In this document: positions 7,622 through 17,141 of the stretch, piece after piece | Layout: every line of letters starts with the position of its first letter | Numbering within the stretch: the first letter of the stretch is position 1 | Origin: Dictyobacter vulcani | Lineage (GTDB): Bacteria; Chloroflexota; Ktedonobacteria; Ktedonobacterales; Ktedonobacteraceae | Assembly: GCF_008974265.1 (NCBI RefSeq) | Contig: NZ_BKZW01000003.1 | Span: forward strand, 655,275-719,274 | Direction: 5' to 3' | DNA: 64,000 nt | Made by a program: the position numbers and the translations under genes | The notes under the pieces: model-generated | What the model saw: only the letters and a program-made list of their open reading frames with translations | What the model was told of the DNA's origin: nothing | The model's database searches: none

Positions 7622-8533
7622 ATGGCACATATACAGTTTGGACTGGCATTGCCCAGTCGGCCCCTGGATGGTATGACGCGCAGAGGCTTTCTGGAGCAGA
7701 CGCGCAAAAATCTTGATGCAGTGGTGGAGAGTTTTGACTCGATCTGGTTTATTGATCATGTACAATTCAAGGATAGCCAACTCCTGGAGGGGTGGACTGC
7801 CCTGACCCATATGGCGGCGCTGTATCCCACCTTTCAATTTGGCCACGTTGTCCTCTGCCAGTCGTTTCGCAATCCTGCCTTGCTGGCCAAAATGGCGGCA
7901 ACTGCTCAATTTATGAGCGAGGGGCGTTTCATACTGGGTATTGGTGCTGGCTGGCACCAGGAAGAATACGATGCCTACGGCTATAAATTCCCACCAGCCG
8001 GGACGCGGGTAGAAGAGCTAGATGAGACGTTGCAGATCGTCAAAGCCCTCTGGACCGAGCCCAGGGCTACTATTGAGGGGAAGCACTATCAGGTCCGCGA
8101 TGCCTACTGTGAGCCGAAGCCAGAGCCATTGCCGCCGATCATGGTTGGCGCATCCCAGCCGCGCATGTTGCGCCTCACCGCCCGTTATGGTGACTGGTGG
8201 AATGTCTCCCAGGTTGATATCGAGAGTTATCGCAAACTGGTCACAGAGAGCGAAAAAGCCTGCCAGGTGGTCGGGCGAGATCCAGCCACCCTGCGGCGTA
8301 CATGGTTCGGAGGCTGTCTCTGTGTTCCCGAAGGTACAGATCCCGCCAGCATCGACATGAAGCAAGTCCGCTCGCCAAATCCTTTTGTTGGCACGCCGAG
8401 TCAGATCATCGAACAAATGAAACCCTTTGTTGATCTGGGGGTCGATTACTTCATGCTCAAAAATGAGGGCTTTCCGGACAGTACCTCACTACGGCTACTG
8501 TCCGAAGAAGTCCTGCCACGCTTGAACTCCTGA
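7622..8533 (+). CDS. LLM class F420-dependent oxidoreductase
   Basis: A 303-residue luciferase-like TIM-barrel oxidoreductase, probably using reduced F420 or FMN. Family landmarks are the first strand IQFGLALPS, FDSIWFIDHV, FRNPALLAKMAATAQFMSEG, RFILGIGAGWHQEEYDAYG and PPIMVGASQPRMLRLTARYG. It is cytosolic and transcribed alone, with GAGAGGGAAAG upstream. It is a close relative of the protein at 25560-26498. The substrate cannot be told from sequence. Confidence 0.9.
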   Translation: MAHIQFGLALPSRPLDGMTRRGFLEQTRKNLDAVVESFDSIWFIDHVQFKDSQLLEGWTALTHMAALYPTFQFGHVVLCQSFRNPALLAKMAATAQFMSEGRFILGIGAGWHQEEYDAYGYKFPPAGTRVEELDETLQIVKALWTEPRATIEGKHYQVRDAYCEPKPEPLPPIMVGASQPRMLRLTARYGDWWNVSQVDIESYRKLVTESEKACQVVGRDPATLRRTWFGGCLCVPEGTDPASIDMKQVRSPNPFVGTPSQIIEQMKPFVDLGVDYFMLKNEGFPDSTSLRLLSEEVLPRLNS

Positions 8534-8574
8534 TTGGAACCTGAAGCGAGTGCAGGACCGAAATTGGCGATTTT

Positions 8575-9381
8575 CTATGCGCGGGCGAGGCGAGCGACGA
8601 GATCTCGTTCGCCTGGACCGAACCATGGTGGATCTCCAGCGGCCGCGTTTTCGATGACGCGTTGGGTGCGGGTGGTGGCCGGATAGCGACATGACAGCGT
8701 GGGTCACTGAGGACCCATTTGAGCAAGGCCTGGCCCCAGGTTGTAACCCCAAAAGGAGCGAGCGGCTCAAGTTGTTGAGCGGTTGGTATATTGCGCATCA
8801 GACTCCCTTCGCCAAAGGGACGCATCACGATCACTCCCAGCCCCAGGTCGGCGGCCAGCGGCAGGATATCTTTCTCGACTCGCGTTGCAAGGGATTGTAT
8901 GGGATCTGGATAACTGAGATGCGGCCGGTTTTGATGACTTTGCGTAGTTCGTTAAAGGCGCTATGACTGTAGTGGGTAGCCCCGATCGCGCGAATCTGGC
9001 CACTCTCCTTGAGCCCTTCCAGCATTGGAAGATGCTCAAGCCAATTAGCCAGATTATGAATCTGGTAGACATCGACACGGCCACCAAAGAATTGGAGCGC
9101 TCGCTTCACCTGGGCCTGTCCTTCACTGCGGCTATTGGCCCAGACTTTTGTGGCCACCAGCGCATCTGCGCGTTTGTCACGCAAACTTTCTCCCAACACC
9201 TGTTCTGCGACACCATACATCGGCGAGGAATCAAAGAATGACACCCATTGGAGAGTGCTGTATCCACCAGCATACGTGCATTTTTCTGAGCAGACTCGCC
9301 GCGACCATCAAACGTGCGCCAGGTTCCCATACCGATGACTGGCACCTCTAACGCACTGTTACCCAAAGTACGATACTCCAT
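8575..9381 (-). pseudogene. Aldo/keto reductase, at least three frameshifts
   Basis: Frames joined on the minus strand give a complete aldo/keto reductase of about 270 residues: MEYRTLGNSALEVPVIGMGTW, then VSFFDSSPMYGVAEQVLG (catalytic Asp and Tyr), LVATKVWA (Lys), DVYQIHNLANW (His), VIVMRPFGEGSLMR, and an end RDLVARLARA with TAG at 8575. Breaks lie at about 9244 (CCC on + strand), 8880 and 8681; adding one G or C at each restores the frame. It could be a decayed gene or a run of base-calling errors. The Tyr/Lys/Asp/His tetrad is all still encoded, which favours errors. Related to but distinct from the intact enzyme at 51227. Confidence 0.8.
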
Positions 9382-9774
9382 ACAGTGATCCCTTTCTCTT
9401 ACCTTGCGACTAAAAGAGTTTCCTTCCCAGTATAGTATAGCTGACCATGCCGTTGGGTATAGCAATAGTCGTGAGGCATTGTTCTCAAGCAGTGGCATGG
9501 GCCAGAAATGAGCATGAGATTTTCTGTACCTTGAAAAAATATTTTCACAATTGCTTTTTTAGCCTGGATATAATAAGATCCAGATTGAATGGGGCTGTTC
9601 AAGAAATACTTGTCCTCGAGAACAATCTTCAACCTCTCTACATAGAGTTTATGAATGGACCAATAGCAGTGTCAGCGCCTTTTTAGCTAGTTTTGTCCTT
9701 ATCTGTATCTCGTTAAAAAGTCTTGAATAGTTTCAACAAAAATCAGCTGTAAAGCAAGGAGCAATAGCGTATTC
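9382..9774. other. Intergenic region, no gene seen
   Basis: About 390 bp between the divergent aldo/keto reductase and MgtC genes. It is AT-rich towards 9520-9760, and short reading frames here lack ribosome binding sites and familiar sequence. It must hold both promoters; I could not pick them with confidence. Confidence 0.5.
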
Positions 9775-10493
9775 ATGATTAGCTTTCCAGAAATTTTATT
9801 GCGTCTGGTTGTCTCTCTGATTCTTGGTGCATTGATTGGTTGGGAACGAGAGTACAGTGAGCATAATACTGGTATTCGGACGAACGCCTTAATCGCGTTG
9901 GCACAACCTTGTTCACAATTATTTCTGGCTATGCTTTCCATGATCTCACCCAGGTACCACATGTCCAACTCGATCCAACGCGTATCGCTTCCTATATTAT
10001 TGCTGGTATTGGATTTCTAGGAGGGGGCTCGATCTATTTTCGCCAGGATCAACAAAAAGTCAAAGGACTGACTACTGCCGCCTCGGTCTGGGTTGTGGCC
10101 GCAATTGCCATGGCCTGTGGTGTTGGCTTTTTACTCGAAGCCACGATTACCACCATCATGGCTCTGATGATCCTGGTCGCGATGCGTTACCTGGAAGCCG
10201 TGGTTCTGCCGTATAAAAATCGGCACGTTCACAGTATTATAGTCAGCAGTGGCAGTGACAAAGAAGGCTTCTTGATTGGTAGTATCTACGATATCCTGGA
10301 TAAATTACAGATACAGGTTATTAGTATGGATATCCGCACGAAAAAGGTAGAGGATGGGAACGACCTGCGCACCCTACAAATTGATTGTTACTGCGGGGAC
10401 AAGAGCGTAATGGCTCAGGCCATAGACAAGATCCAGTCCTTAAAAGGTATCAAGAGCATCAAAACTTCTGCCCGTAAAAGCACAGGCGATTAA
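9775..10493 (+). pseudogene. MgtC/SapB family membrane protein, frameshifted
   Basis: Joined frames give about 239 residues. The N-terminus ISFPEILLRLVVSLILGALIGWERE and GIRTNALIALG are typical of the MgtC/SapB membrane domain, followed by TTLFTIISGYAF, IIAGIGFLGGGSI and GLTTAASVWVVAAIAMACG. The C-terminal 90 residues form a soluble ACT-like domain ending KIQSLKGIKSIKTSARK. The family is linked to growth at low magnesium and to control of ATP synthase, but its function in free-living bacteria is not settled. The frame breaks at 9900-9901, where GG would need to be GGG; the rest is intact, so an undercall is plausible. Confidence 0.85.
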
Positions 10494-10528
10494 GCCAGAT
10501 AGTGATTTCGTGTTGCAGGCATGAAAAA

Positions 10529-10562
10529 GGGTCCCTTGCATGATCAATACTGCAAGGGACCC
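10529..10562. terminator. Bidirectional terminator between mgtC-like gene and pgi
   Basis: GGGTCCCTTGCA (10529-10540) pairs perfectly with TGCAAGGGACCC (10551-10562) around a 10-base loop. AAAAA before and GATAGGTTTTG after make it usable for the two convergent genes. Confidence 0.8.
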
Positions 10563-10574
10563 GATAGGTTTTGT

Positions 10575-12205
10575 TTATTCTGCTTTGCGCTGCTGGCGGT
10601 AGCGTTTGATCAGGGTATTGGTTGAACTGTCGTGTTTGAGATCGGTCTGTTCCGCGCTCTCCAGTTCAGGAATGATGTGGTTCGCCAGGACTTTACCGAG
10701 TTCGACGCCCCACTGATCGAAAGAATTGATATTCCAGATTGTACCCTGGACGAAGACTTTATGTTCGTAGAGGGCGACCAGTTTGCCAAGCATGGCCGGA
10801 GTCAGGCGGTTAGCCAGGATTGTATTACTGGGACGGTTGCCTTCAAAAGTACGATGTGCTACCTGATAGTCAGCCACACCATCAGCGGCAACCTCTTGCG
10901 CGGTCTTGCCGAAAGCCAGGGCTTCAGTCTGAGCAAAGAAGTTGGCCATCAGGAGGTCATGGTGAGGTTTGACCGGATTAAGCGTCTGGCTGAAACCGAT
11001 GAAATCACAAGGGATTAGCTTGGTTCCCTGGTGGATCAATTGATAGAAGGCGTGCTGGCCATTGGTGCCGGGCTGGCCCCAGATAATAGGTCCAGTCTGG
11101 TAGTTGACCTCATGGCCTTCGAGATCCACATGCTTACCATTGCTCTCCATATCCAACTGCTGTAAGTAGGCGCTGAAACGTTCCAGATACTGATCGTAGG
11201 GCAGAATAGCCACGGTCTGAGCATCAAAGAAATTGTTATACCAGACGCCGAGCAGGCCCAGCAAGACCGGCAGATTCTGCTCAAAAGGTGTGGTGCGGAA
11301 ATGCTCATCCATAGCATGGAAGCCAGCCAGCATCTCATAGAAATGCTCGGGCCAATCGCGATCATCAAAGAAAGTCCGATCGCCGAGTCATAAGAATAGC
11401 GACCACCGACCCAGTCCCAGAAGCCAAACATATTCGCGGTATCGATGCCGAATTTGGAGACCTCTTGTTCATTTGTGGAGACAGCCACAAAATGTTTCGC
11501 AACGGCCTTATCATCCTTCAACGTAGCCAGCAGCCAGTCACGAGCCGAGCGAGCATTGGTCAGGGTTTCCAGAGTCGTAAAAGTTTTGGAAGCTACGACG
11601 AACAGCGTCTCGGCAGGATCCAGATCATGGACTGCTTCGGCAAAGTCCGTGCCATCGACATTCGAGACAAAGCGGCAGGTGAGATTGCGATCGCTATAGT
11701 AGCGCAGAGCATCATAAGCCATATGAGGGCCGAGATCGGATCCACCAATACCAATGTTGACAATATTGCGGATACGCTTGCCGGTAAAACCTTGCCACGC
11801 GCCACTGCGAACCCGACTTGCAAAGTTCGCCATTTTCTCCAGCACAGCATGTACCTCAGGAACGACATCCTGACCATCCACGACGATCTTCTCGTCCTTT
11901 GGGGCACGCAAGGCCACGTGTAAGACGGCTCGCTTCTCAGTAATATTTATCTTTTCGCCGCTGAACATGGCCTTGATGCGCTCCTGCAGACCAACCTCTT
12001 CAGCCAGCTTTAAGAGTAATTGTAAGGTTTCCGTAGTCACCCGATTTTTAGAATAATCAAAATAAATATCCTCAGCCTCAACCGAGAAACGCTCACCGCG
12101 TTGAGGATCTTCCGCAAAAAGTGTGCGCAAGTGAAGGTTACTAACCTTTTGGTAGTGTTGTTCGAGAGCCCTCCATGAGGGTAGGTCTGTCAATCGTGTT
12201 GACAT
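10575..12205 (-). pseudogene. pgi: Glucose-6-phosphate isomerase, one frameshift
   Basis: Joined frames give about 543 residues, the normal length for this glycolytic enzyme, which interconverts glucose-6-P and fructose-6-P in the cytoplasm. Visible landmarks: IVNIGIGGSDLGPHMAYDAL, FVSNVDGTDF, VVASKTFTTLET, the family signature WDWVGGRYSYDSAIGLSL, then, after the break, FDQWGVELGK near the C-terminus. The frame breaks at 11349-11351 (GGG on + strand; one more G restores GPEHFYEMLAGFHAMDEHF). The start ATG at 12205 has GAGGAG 8 bases upstream. A full-length essential enzyme broken only by a G-run base is probably intact in vivo. Confidence 0.92.
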
Positions 12206-12269
12206 CTGCAAATCTCCTCTTTAAAAATGACTAATCTCTATGGCCGTAAGAATAACCAACCTTTGAGAG

Positions 12270-12342
12270 TATACCACTGTTTGACACGATCTAACTTGCT
12301 TCCTCGCTACATGCGGGAAGTCAGGTATTCTACCACTAAGTT
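12270..12342 (-). pseudogene. Possible decayed tRNA-Gly-like sequence next to IS4-type element
   Basis: Read on the minus strand, AACTTAGTGGTAGAATACC resembles a tRNA D-arm, followed by TGACTTCCCGC resembling an anticodon loop with CCC, and GTTAGATC resembling a weak T-loop. The anticodon and T stems do not pair properly and the acceptor stem is absent; the IS4-type element starts exactly upstream at 12343. It may be a remnant of a tRNA gene cut by the insertion, or chance. Confidence 0.22.
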
Positions 12343-13920
12343 ATGAGTCATCCCGAATTTTTGGGATGTTTTTCTAACACCTTTTATCTGCCAAAGACTG
12401 TAATGTCTGGATATTGGGAGCCAAAAGGTAGCCAAGACTTGGACGATAGTCGTCCCACAGACGGCTGATCGCCCAACGTAAGCGGTAAAGCGGTGTAATA
12501 GCTTTTTTGCATCGCTTTCCGGTTCTTTTGCACTTCAGATGCAAGATCATTTCAACAAGATCCCCGTGGATAGGAGTGAGTAAATGGAGGAGAAAAGCAT
12601 AAACAAGTGTCACAATACCTAACAGCTTGAGTCGGTTTTCCATCGCGTACAAGCGCGGACTCTCCATCGCCAGCTCACTCTTTCCATAGCGGAATACGAG
12701 TTCTATTTGCCAACGTCTCCGATAAGCAAAAACAATCTCCCAAGCCTGCTCTGCAGTTCGAATACGCTCATTAGTTACCAGATACCAGACTTTCTTATTC
12801 ACGCGAACTTTTACGAGATAAAGTTGATACGTGTATTGCTCATGCCAGATCGGTGCCCACCAAATATCACAAGGCATCTTTTCTCCAGTATGGTTATCAC
12901 GTATTTCTTTATGAGATAAATACTTTTTATGCAATCCAATCTGCCATAATTTTTTCTTTTCCCCTTTCTCATTGAAAAATATATGTCCTTTTTTCCAGCG
13001 AATCACAAAACGCACACGTAATTTCTGTAACACTTGTATCCAAGGACCTGATGCTGCTCCACGATCAAATATGTGAAGGAGCTGATCCCCCCATTTCCGA
13101 ACAACTTTTCTCAATAACTTTTCTTGTTGTTCTCTTAACTTTGTCGCATCATCACCTCTGGTGGTCCACCAGCTCATCACCGCTACTTTTACCCTTCCTT
13201 CCATTCCTATGATCAATGCTGCTGTCCACTGCATTCCTGCCACTGTAATCGCTTTCTTCGGCGGAAAATTAAAGACCATACCTTTTTTTGAGCGCTGCAA
13301 TCTTTTCGCTTTACTAGAAGTTACTGGACAGATTCCTTCTAATTTCTCGCTTTCCGCTTTTTCTATGACACTCTCATCCCAAGGGCAAATAATCCTTTTC
13401 CCTTGTTCTCTCATACGTGTCACCTCTTTATCAGCTTCTTCTAGTAAATAGTGATCTATCTGCAAAAAATTCCATTTTATGGAGCGAAGCAGGTTTCCCA
13501 CTCTCTTCGTTCCAGCAGTCGCTGTTTTTGATTGCTGCGCATATCCATCGAGGTAGGAACCTAATTCACTCAAAAGTAGTCCCTGCTTGTTATTTCTGAA
13601 ACGAATAATTGCAACGCATACCTGTACTAACGTTCGCACTAACCTCTTATCTATCAGCCTATCAAGCACAATCAAAAGTGGCATAAGAAATTCTTCAAGC
13701 AATTGAGCTAATTCCTGTGATGCTCTCTGCGCATCTTGTTCCTCGGGTTGAAGTATGTCATACTGAAATGGCATGAGTTGGGGGCCTCCTGGTTTTTTGC
13801 TGTCAGTTGAATTTTTAACAGTTTAACTCAGGAGACCCCTCTTTGCCTAGTTCTTACTTTTCCGGTTTTCTCTCTTTCTTTCCGGCTAGAAATGTTCCTC
13901 AAAAATTCGGGATGACTCAT
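12343..13920 (-). mobile_element. IS4-type insertion sequence
   Basis: A 1578-bp element bounded by ATGAGTCATCCCGAATTTTTG at 12343 and its inverted copy ending at 13920. It carries one transposase gene on the minus strand. No convincing target duplication is visible in the flanks. A related element with ends ATGAGTTATCCCGAATTTT lies at 49655-51190. On its right side the element supplies the stop codon of the XRE-TPR regulator. Confidence 0.9.
12374..13774 (-). CDS. IS4 family transposase
   Basis: An intact 466-residue DDE transposase. Catalytic residues can be seen: D133 in CPWDESVIEK, D237 in HIFDRGAASGPW and E358 in the YREK signature (Y351, R354, E358, K365 within YRRRWQIELVFRYGK). The start at 13774 is preceded by AGGAGG at 10 bases. 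It resembles the broken transposase at 49785-51185 along its whole length. As the only uninterrupted copy here, it may be able to move both elements. Confidence 0.93.
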   Translation of the reverse strand: MPFQYDILQPEEQDAQRASQELAQLLEEFLMPLLIVLDRLIDKRLVRTLVQVCVAIIRFRNNKQGLLLSELGSYLDGYAQQSKTATAGTKRVGNLLRSIKWNFLQIDHYLLEEADKEVTRMREQGKRIICPWDESVIEKAESEKLEGICPVTSSKAKRLQRSKKGMVFNFPPKKAITVAGMQWTAALIIGMEGRVKVAVMSWWTTRGDDATKLREQQEKLLRKVVRKWGDQLLHIFDRGAASGPWIQVLQKLRVRFVIRWKKGHIFFNEKGEKKKLWQIGLHKKYLSHKEIRDNHTGEKMPCDIWWAPIWHEQYTYQLYLVKVRVNKKVWYLVTNERIRTAEQAWEIVFAYRRRWQIELVFRYGKSELAMESPRLYAMENRLKLLGIVTLVYAFLLHLLTPIHGDLVEMILHLKCKRTGKRCKKAITPLYRLRWAISRLWDDYRPSLGYLLAPNIQTLQSLADKRC

Positions 13921-15722
13921 AAATTTAAATTTTCCCCGGACATGGGGTGAGTCAGGAAGTGGTGAAGTGGCCTGGGATAGAGAATAGTCGCTTTTGTGAG
14001 CAGATTTTGTATCTGCTGGCTACTAACGTGACTGGCTATTGGGGCGCTCTGCTCACGTTGTTTGAGAATCACCAGATAGCGTTGATAGAAGCGCAGTGTA
14101 TAGCCAGGTTCATAGGTTGTTTCAGGATTTCCAGTACCTGCCCGGGCGAGACGATAGTGTCTGGAGATAGCCGTGATGGAGGCAGTGAAGCACTCATCTG
14201 CGCTGCTATAGGCTTCCTCTAAACTGTTGGGATTAGTGATGGAACTGGCTCTCTCCTCAGTGACTTCACCGGCGGCAAAGTAAAGCTCAGCCAATGCCAG
14301 CAGATAGCCAGGCGTTTTTTCTTTGATATCCACGATGGGAGGCAGATACAACGTAGAAGGGCCAGTGCTACTGGCGTTCTGGCTGGAAAGTTTGATAACC
14401 TCGTCAAGCATAGTCCAGGAAAGTGACCTATCCTCCAGCGAGTGCAGGACGAGCTGGCAAAGCGCTGCTGCCAGAGAGCATTCCTGCAGAGCAGAGCTCT
14501 CATAACCACCCAGACGTGCAATCGTAGCGCGTTTACTGAATGAACGGATCAAGTAAGCGAGAGCCATATAAGCAATATTTTCTTGTTCCGCAGATAGCGC
14601 TGGTGAGGACTGATACAACTCCTGTAAATATACCAGAATCTGGTGGCATTGTTCATAGACCTCATCCAATAACGTACCGGCATGGATCTGAACAGGTTGC
14701 TGGGGCTCAAGCCGTCTGAGCAAGACCTGCTGCTGTCGCCAGTCACAGAGATCCAACAACACAACTGCCTGAGTTAAACGCGCCTGCACTTCACCATTCC
14801 AATCAGCCCCCACCTGATAAAGAGTTCTGCTCTGGAGCAGAAAACTGAGGGTCTGTTGAAACTGTGCTTCAATTTTTTCAGGAGGCATTTGCGTGATCAA
14901 TGCCTCTATTTTGTCTCCTGTTTGATAGAGGGCGGCATACGTACTATAGCCTAAACCAAGATAGAGCTGGCCCGCTATATTCATATTATGGGTTGGACGT
15001 AGATATTTGCGCGCTCTGGCATAGTGATGTTGAGCCGTCTGATGTTGACCAAGTAAACGTAAAACATGACCACAATGCAGTTCAATTTGAAACACCAGAT
15101 CTGACTGTGGGAGAGGTAAGAGCTCAACACTATCGAGTGCGCGTAGGTAGTAATGCAATGCTTGCTCATAAGATCCAAGCAGATATGCGTTATTGCCAAG
15201 CGCATCCAGAATCACCGACTTATATTCGTCTGCTGCGAGTGCCAGTGAGAATTCCAGTTGCGTTTGTGCACTTGAGAGATCTGCCTGTTCCTGGGCCAGC
15301 AATCCTTTAAGCAAGGCGGCCCGAGCCTGTTTTTGTAGCAGTGCATTCATGGTAGGATCCAGTGGAATATCCAGCACTGCAGTTGAGAGCGAGAGCGTAT
15401 CCGGACCTTTGCCCTGCAGAATCAGGTTCAGTAAGAAGGTGGCATCCTGATCATTGATGCGCTCATCAGGTTGTTCTCTAAAGGACATTGAGGTAAGCGT
15501 TGTTTTGTGTGTTTGTGTTTGTTCCAGTAAACTCTCAAGCTCTTCCGCTGGCCGATCAAGTTGGAGTGCGAAGAAACGCAGAGCCGAATAGGACGGAATA
15601 ATCTGTCCGCGCTCAACCGCGCTGACATAAGATTTCGAGAATTGAGGTTTTCCCAACTCTGTTTGTGTGAGCCCCCGTTGGCGTCGTATCTGTCGAATAA
15701 ACTCTCCAATGGGCATATGCAT
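13917..15722 (-). CDS. XRE family transcriptional regulator with TPR repeats
   Basis: A 601-residue regulator. Residues 3-70 form a Cro/C1-type helix-turn-helix (IGEFIRQIRRQRGLTQTELG, then FSKSYVSAVERGQIIPSYSA). The rest is alpha-helical with tetratricopeptide-like repeats, for example LLGSYEQALHYYLRALDSV and LLGQHQTAQHHYARARKYL. Such proteins commonly respond to peptides or a partner through the TPR part. The start at 15722 has AGGAG 7 bases upstream. The stop TGA (13917-13919) lies in the terminal repeat of the IS4-type element, so the natural C-terminus may have been cut off; how much is lost cannot be judged. Confidence 0.85.
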   Translation of the reverse strand: MHMPIGEFIRQIRRQRGLTQTELGKPQFSKSYVSAVERGQIIPSYSALRFFALQLDRPAEELESLLEQTQTHKTTLTSMSFREQPDERINDQDATFLLNLILQGKGPDTLSLSTAVLDIPLDPTMNALLQKQARAALLKGLLAQEQADLSSAQTQLEFSLALAADEYKSVILDALGNNAYLLGSYEQALHYYLRALDSVELLPLPQSDLVFQIELHCGHVLRLLGQHQTAQHHYARARKYLRPTHNMNIAGQLYLGLGYSTYAALYQTGDKIEALITQMPPEKIEAQFQQTLSFLLQSRTLYQVGADWNGEVQARLTQAVVLLDLCDWRQQQVLLRRLEPQQPVQIHAGTLLDEVYEQCHQILVYLQELYQSSPALSAEQENIAYMALAYLIRSFSKRATIARLGGYESSALQECSLAAALCQLVLHSLEDRSLSWTMLDEVIKLSSQNASSTGPSTLYLPPIVDIKEKTPGYLLALAELYFAAGEVTEERASSITNPNSLEEAYSSADECFTASITAISRHYRLARAGTGNPETTYEPGYTLRFYQRYLVILKQREQSAPIASHVSSQQIQNLLTKATILYPRPLHHFLTHPMSGENLNL

Positions 15723-16282
15723 GGGGAGGCTCCTTTCTTGAGGGGACGATGGGGTACCAATGATGTATGGCGCGCTTTATTCCTCTCGCTAAATCTACCT
15801 GATTTTTATTAGATCACCATTATAGCAGTTATTTGCGCCCTATGTCAAGAAATGGAAGCAATTCCAAGAATTTTCCAGGAAATGTGGATGTGAGTAAAGA
15901 ATTGAATTTGGCATAAAAACAGCTTAAAATAGCATCGTGATTATATTGTGCTTCTAGTTAAAATGGAGTAGCTGATGAGCTCAAATTCGCAGAAGGACTT
16001 GTTGCAGGAATAGCACAACTATAAACATAGTTGCAATGTACCGACCTCTAAGAAGAAGAGGTAAAGTAATGCTGAAGAGTTTGAATAAAAACTAGCATAT
16101 CCTGATGTGAGGGGAAAAGGGCGTGCGAACTTGATCGCATTGCCAGCGCCGAAGCAATTGAAAAAAGCCAGTGCCTGGCAGCAACAGCGCGTTACTATTG
16201 ATGAAGTGGTTTCAGATTGCGAAGATCTGAAACCACTTCTGGTTGAAGAATAGCCACGAGATACTTTGCCGTTAATGGCCCT
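15723..16282. other. Intergenic region with one short ORF and a hairpin
   Basis: About 560 bp between two minus-strand genes, AT-rich in its upper part and presumably holding the promoter of the XRE-TPR gene. Apart from the short GTG-initiated frame at 16107-16253 I see no gene. Confidence 0.5.
16107..16253 (+). CDS. Possible small protein (48 aa) of unknown function
   Basis: A GTG-started frame of 48 codons, ending VTIDEVVSDCEDLKPLLVEE, has amino-acid usage that looks coding rather than random. Within it, AGTGGTTTCAGAT and ATCTGAAACCACT (16205-16237) form a perfect 13-bp stem. No good ribosome binding site or known domain is visible. It could be the tail of a lost gene, or the stem may serve as terminator for the sigma factor gene transcribed towards it. 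Confidence 0.25.
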   Translation: MRGKGRANLIALPAPKQLKKASAWQQQRVTIDEVVSDCEDLKPLLVEE

Positions 16283-16906
16283 TCAGGATAGAGCATAGTG
16301 ATAATTTTCTGTCAGGATCGTGCGCAGGTTTTTTTTGGCACGAGAAAAGTATGTTTTAGCGGTTGCTTCAGGCATGTGGAGAGCATGCCCAATTTCTGAG
16401 AAACTGAGCTGTGATAGGTAGCGCAACGTGGTAACGGCGCGATATTTAATCGGTAGTGCTTGAATTGCTTCACTCAGGATGTGTTGCAGTTCATGGTGTT
16501 CGGTCATCTCGTCAGGCAGAGGACAGGGGTCAGTAATCAGCGCGAGATTGTTTTCCTCTTCGGCATCTGTATCTGTATTGATCGATGAGAAAGGCAGGGC
16601 CTGTCGGCGGCGACGACGGAGTTCATCAATACAACAATTGTGAGCAACCTGGAATAACCAGGGTTTAAACGGCCGTTCTGCATTAATGTTCGGGAGTGCT
16701 ATATACACGCGCAGAAAGACCTCCTGTGAAAGGTCCTCGGCCATACCACTATCTCCTAATAAACGATAAAGATAATTGAAGATCATACGATTATAGCGAT
16801 GCAATAATTCCTCGAATGCTCTCTGCTCACCTTTACAGCAGAGATTAATCAACGTAGTATCTGTATAGCTCTGGTATATATTTGTTTCCACCATTGTAGC
16901 GACCAT
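16283..16906 (-). CDS. RNA polymerase ECF-type sigma-70 factor
   Basis: A 207-residue group IV sigma factor. Region 2 spans about residues 25-95 (AFEELLHRYNRMIFNYLYRL, then MAEDLSQEVFLRVYIAL and PFKPWLFQVAHNCCIDELRR), region 4 about 140-200 (LPIKYRAVTTLRYLSQLSFS, EIGHALHMPEATAKTYFSRA). It binds core polymerase and selects promoters under some stress or envelope signal. No anti-sigma gene is adjacent: the neighbours are an alpha/beta hydrolase and an XRE regulator, so its control is unclear. Start at 16906, with TGAGG upstream. Confidence 0.93.
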   Translation of the reverse strand: MVATMVETNIYQSYTDTTLINLCCKGEQRAFEELLHRYNRMIFNYLYRLLGDSGMAEDLSQEVFLRVYIALPNINAERPFKPWLFQVAHNCCIDELRRRRRQALPFSSINTDTDAEEENNLALITDPCPLPDEMTEHHELQHILSEAIQALPIKYRAVTTLRYLSQLSFSEIGHALHMPEATAKTYFSRAKKNLRTILTENYHYALS

Positions 16907-17141
16907 CGAGTTGCCTCACTTTACCTTCAATCTAGGAGCCTGATATTTATTGTATATCTACCATAACATCCTCCTGTAAGAAATTCCATAGACTTTTATG
17001 GAAAATCAGGCGCTTTTCCATTTTATAATCAAACTTTAATCCAGAGTAGTAGAAGATAAGAATCCTCTTATCTTTTGGGCTGTGTGTGATCTTTTCGCAT
17101 GGAGGCAGAGGAGAGAGGCGGGCGTAGCTATGGAAAAGAGG

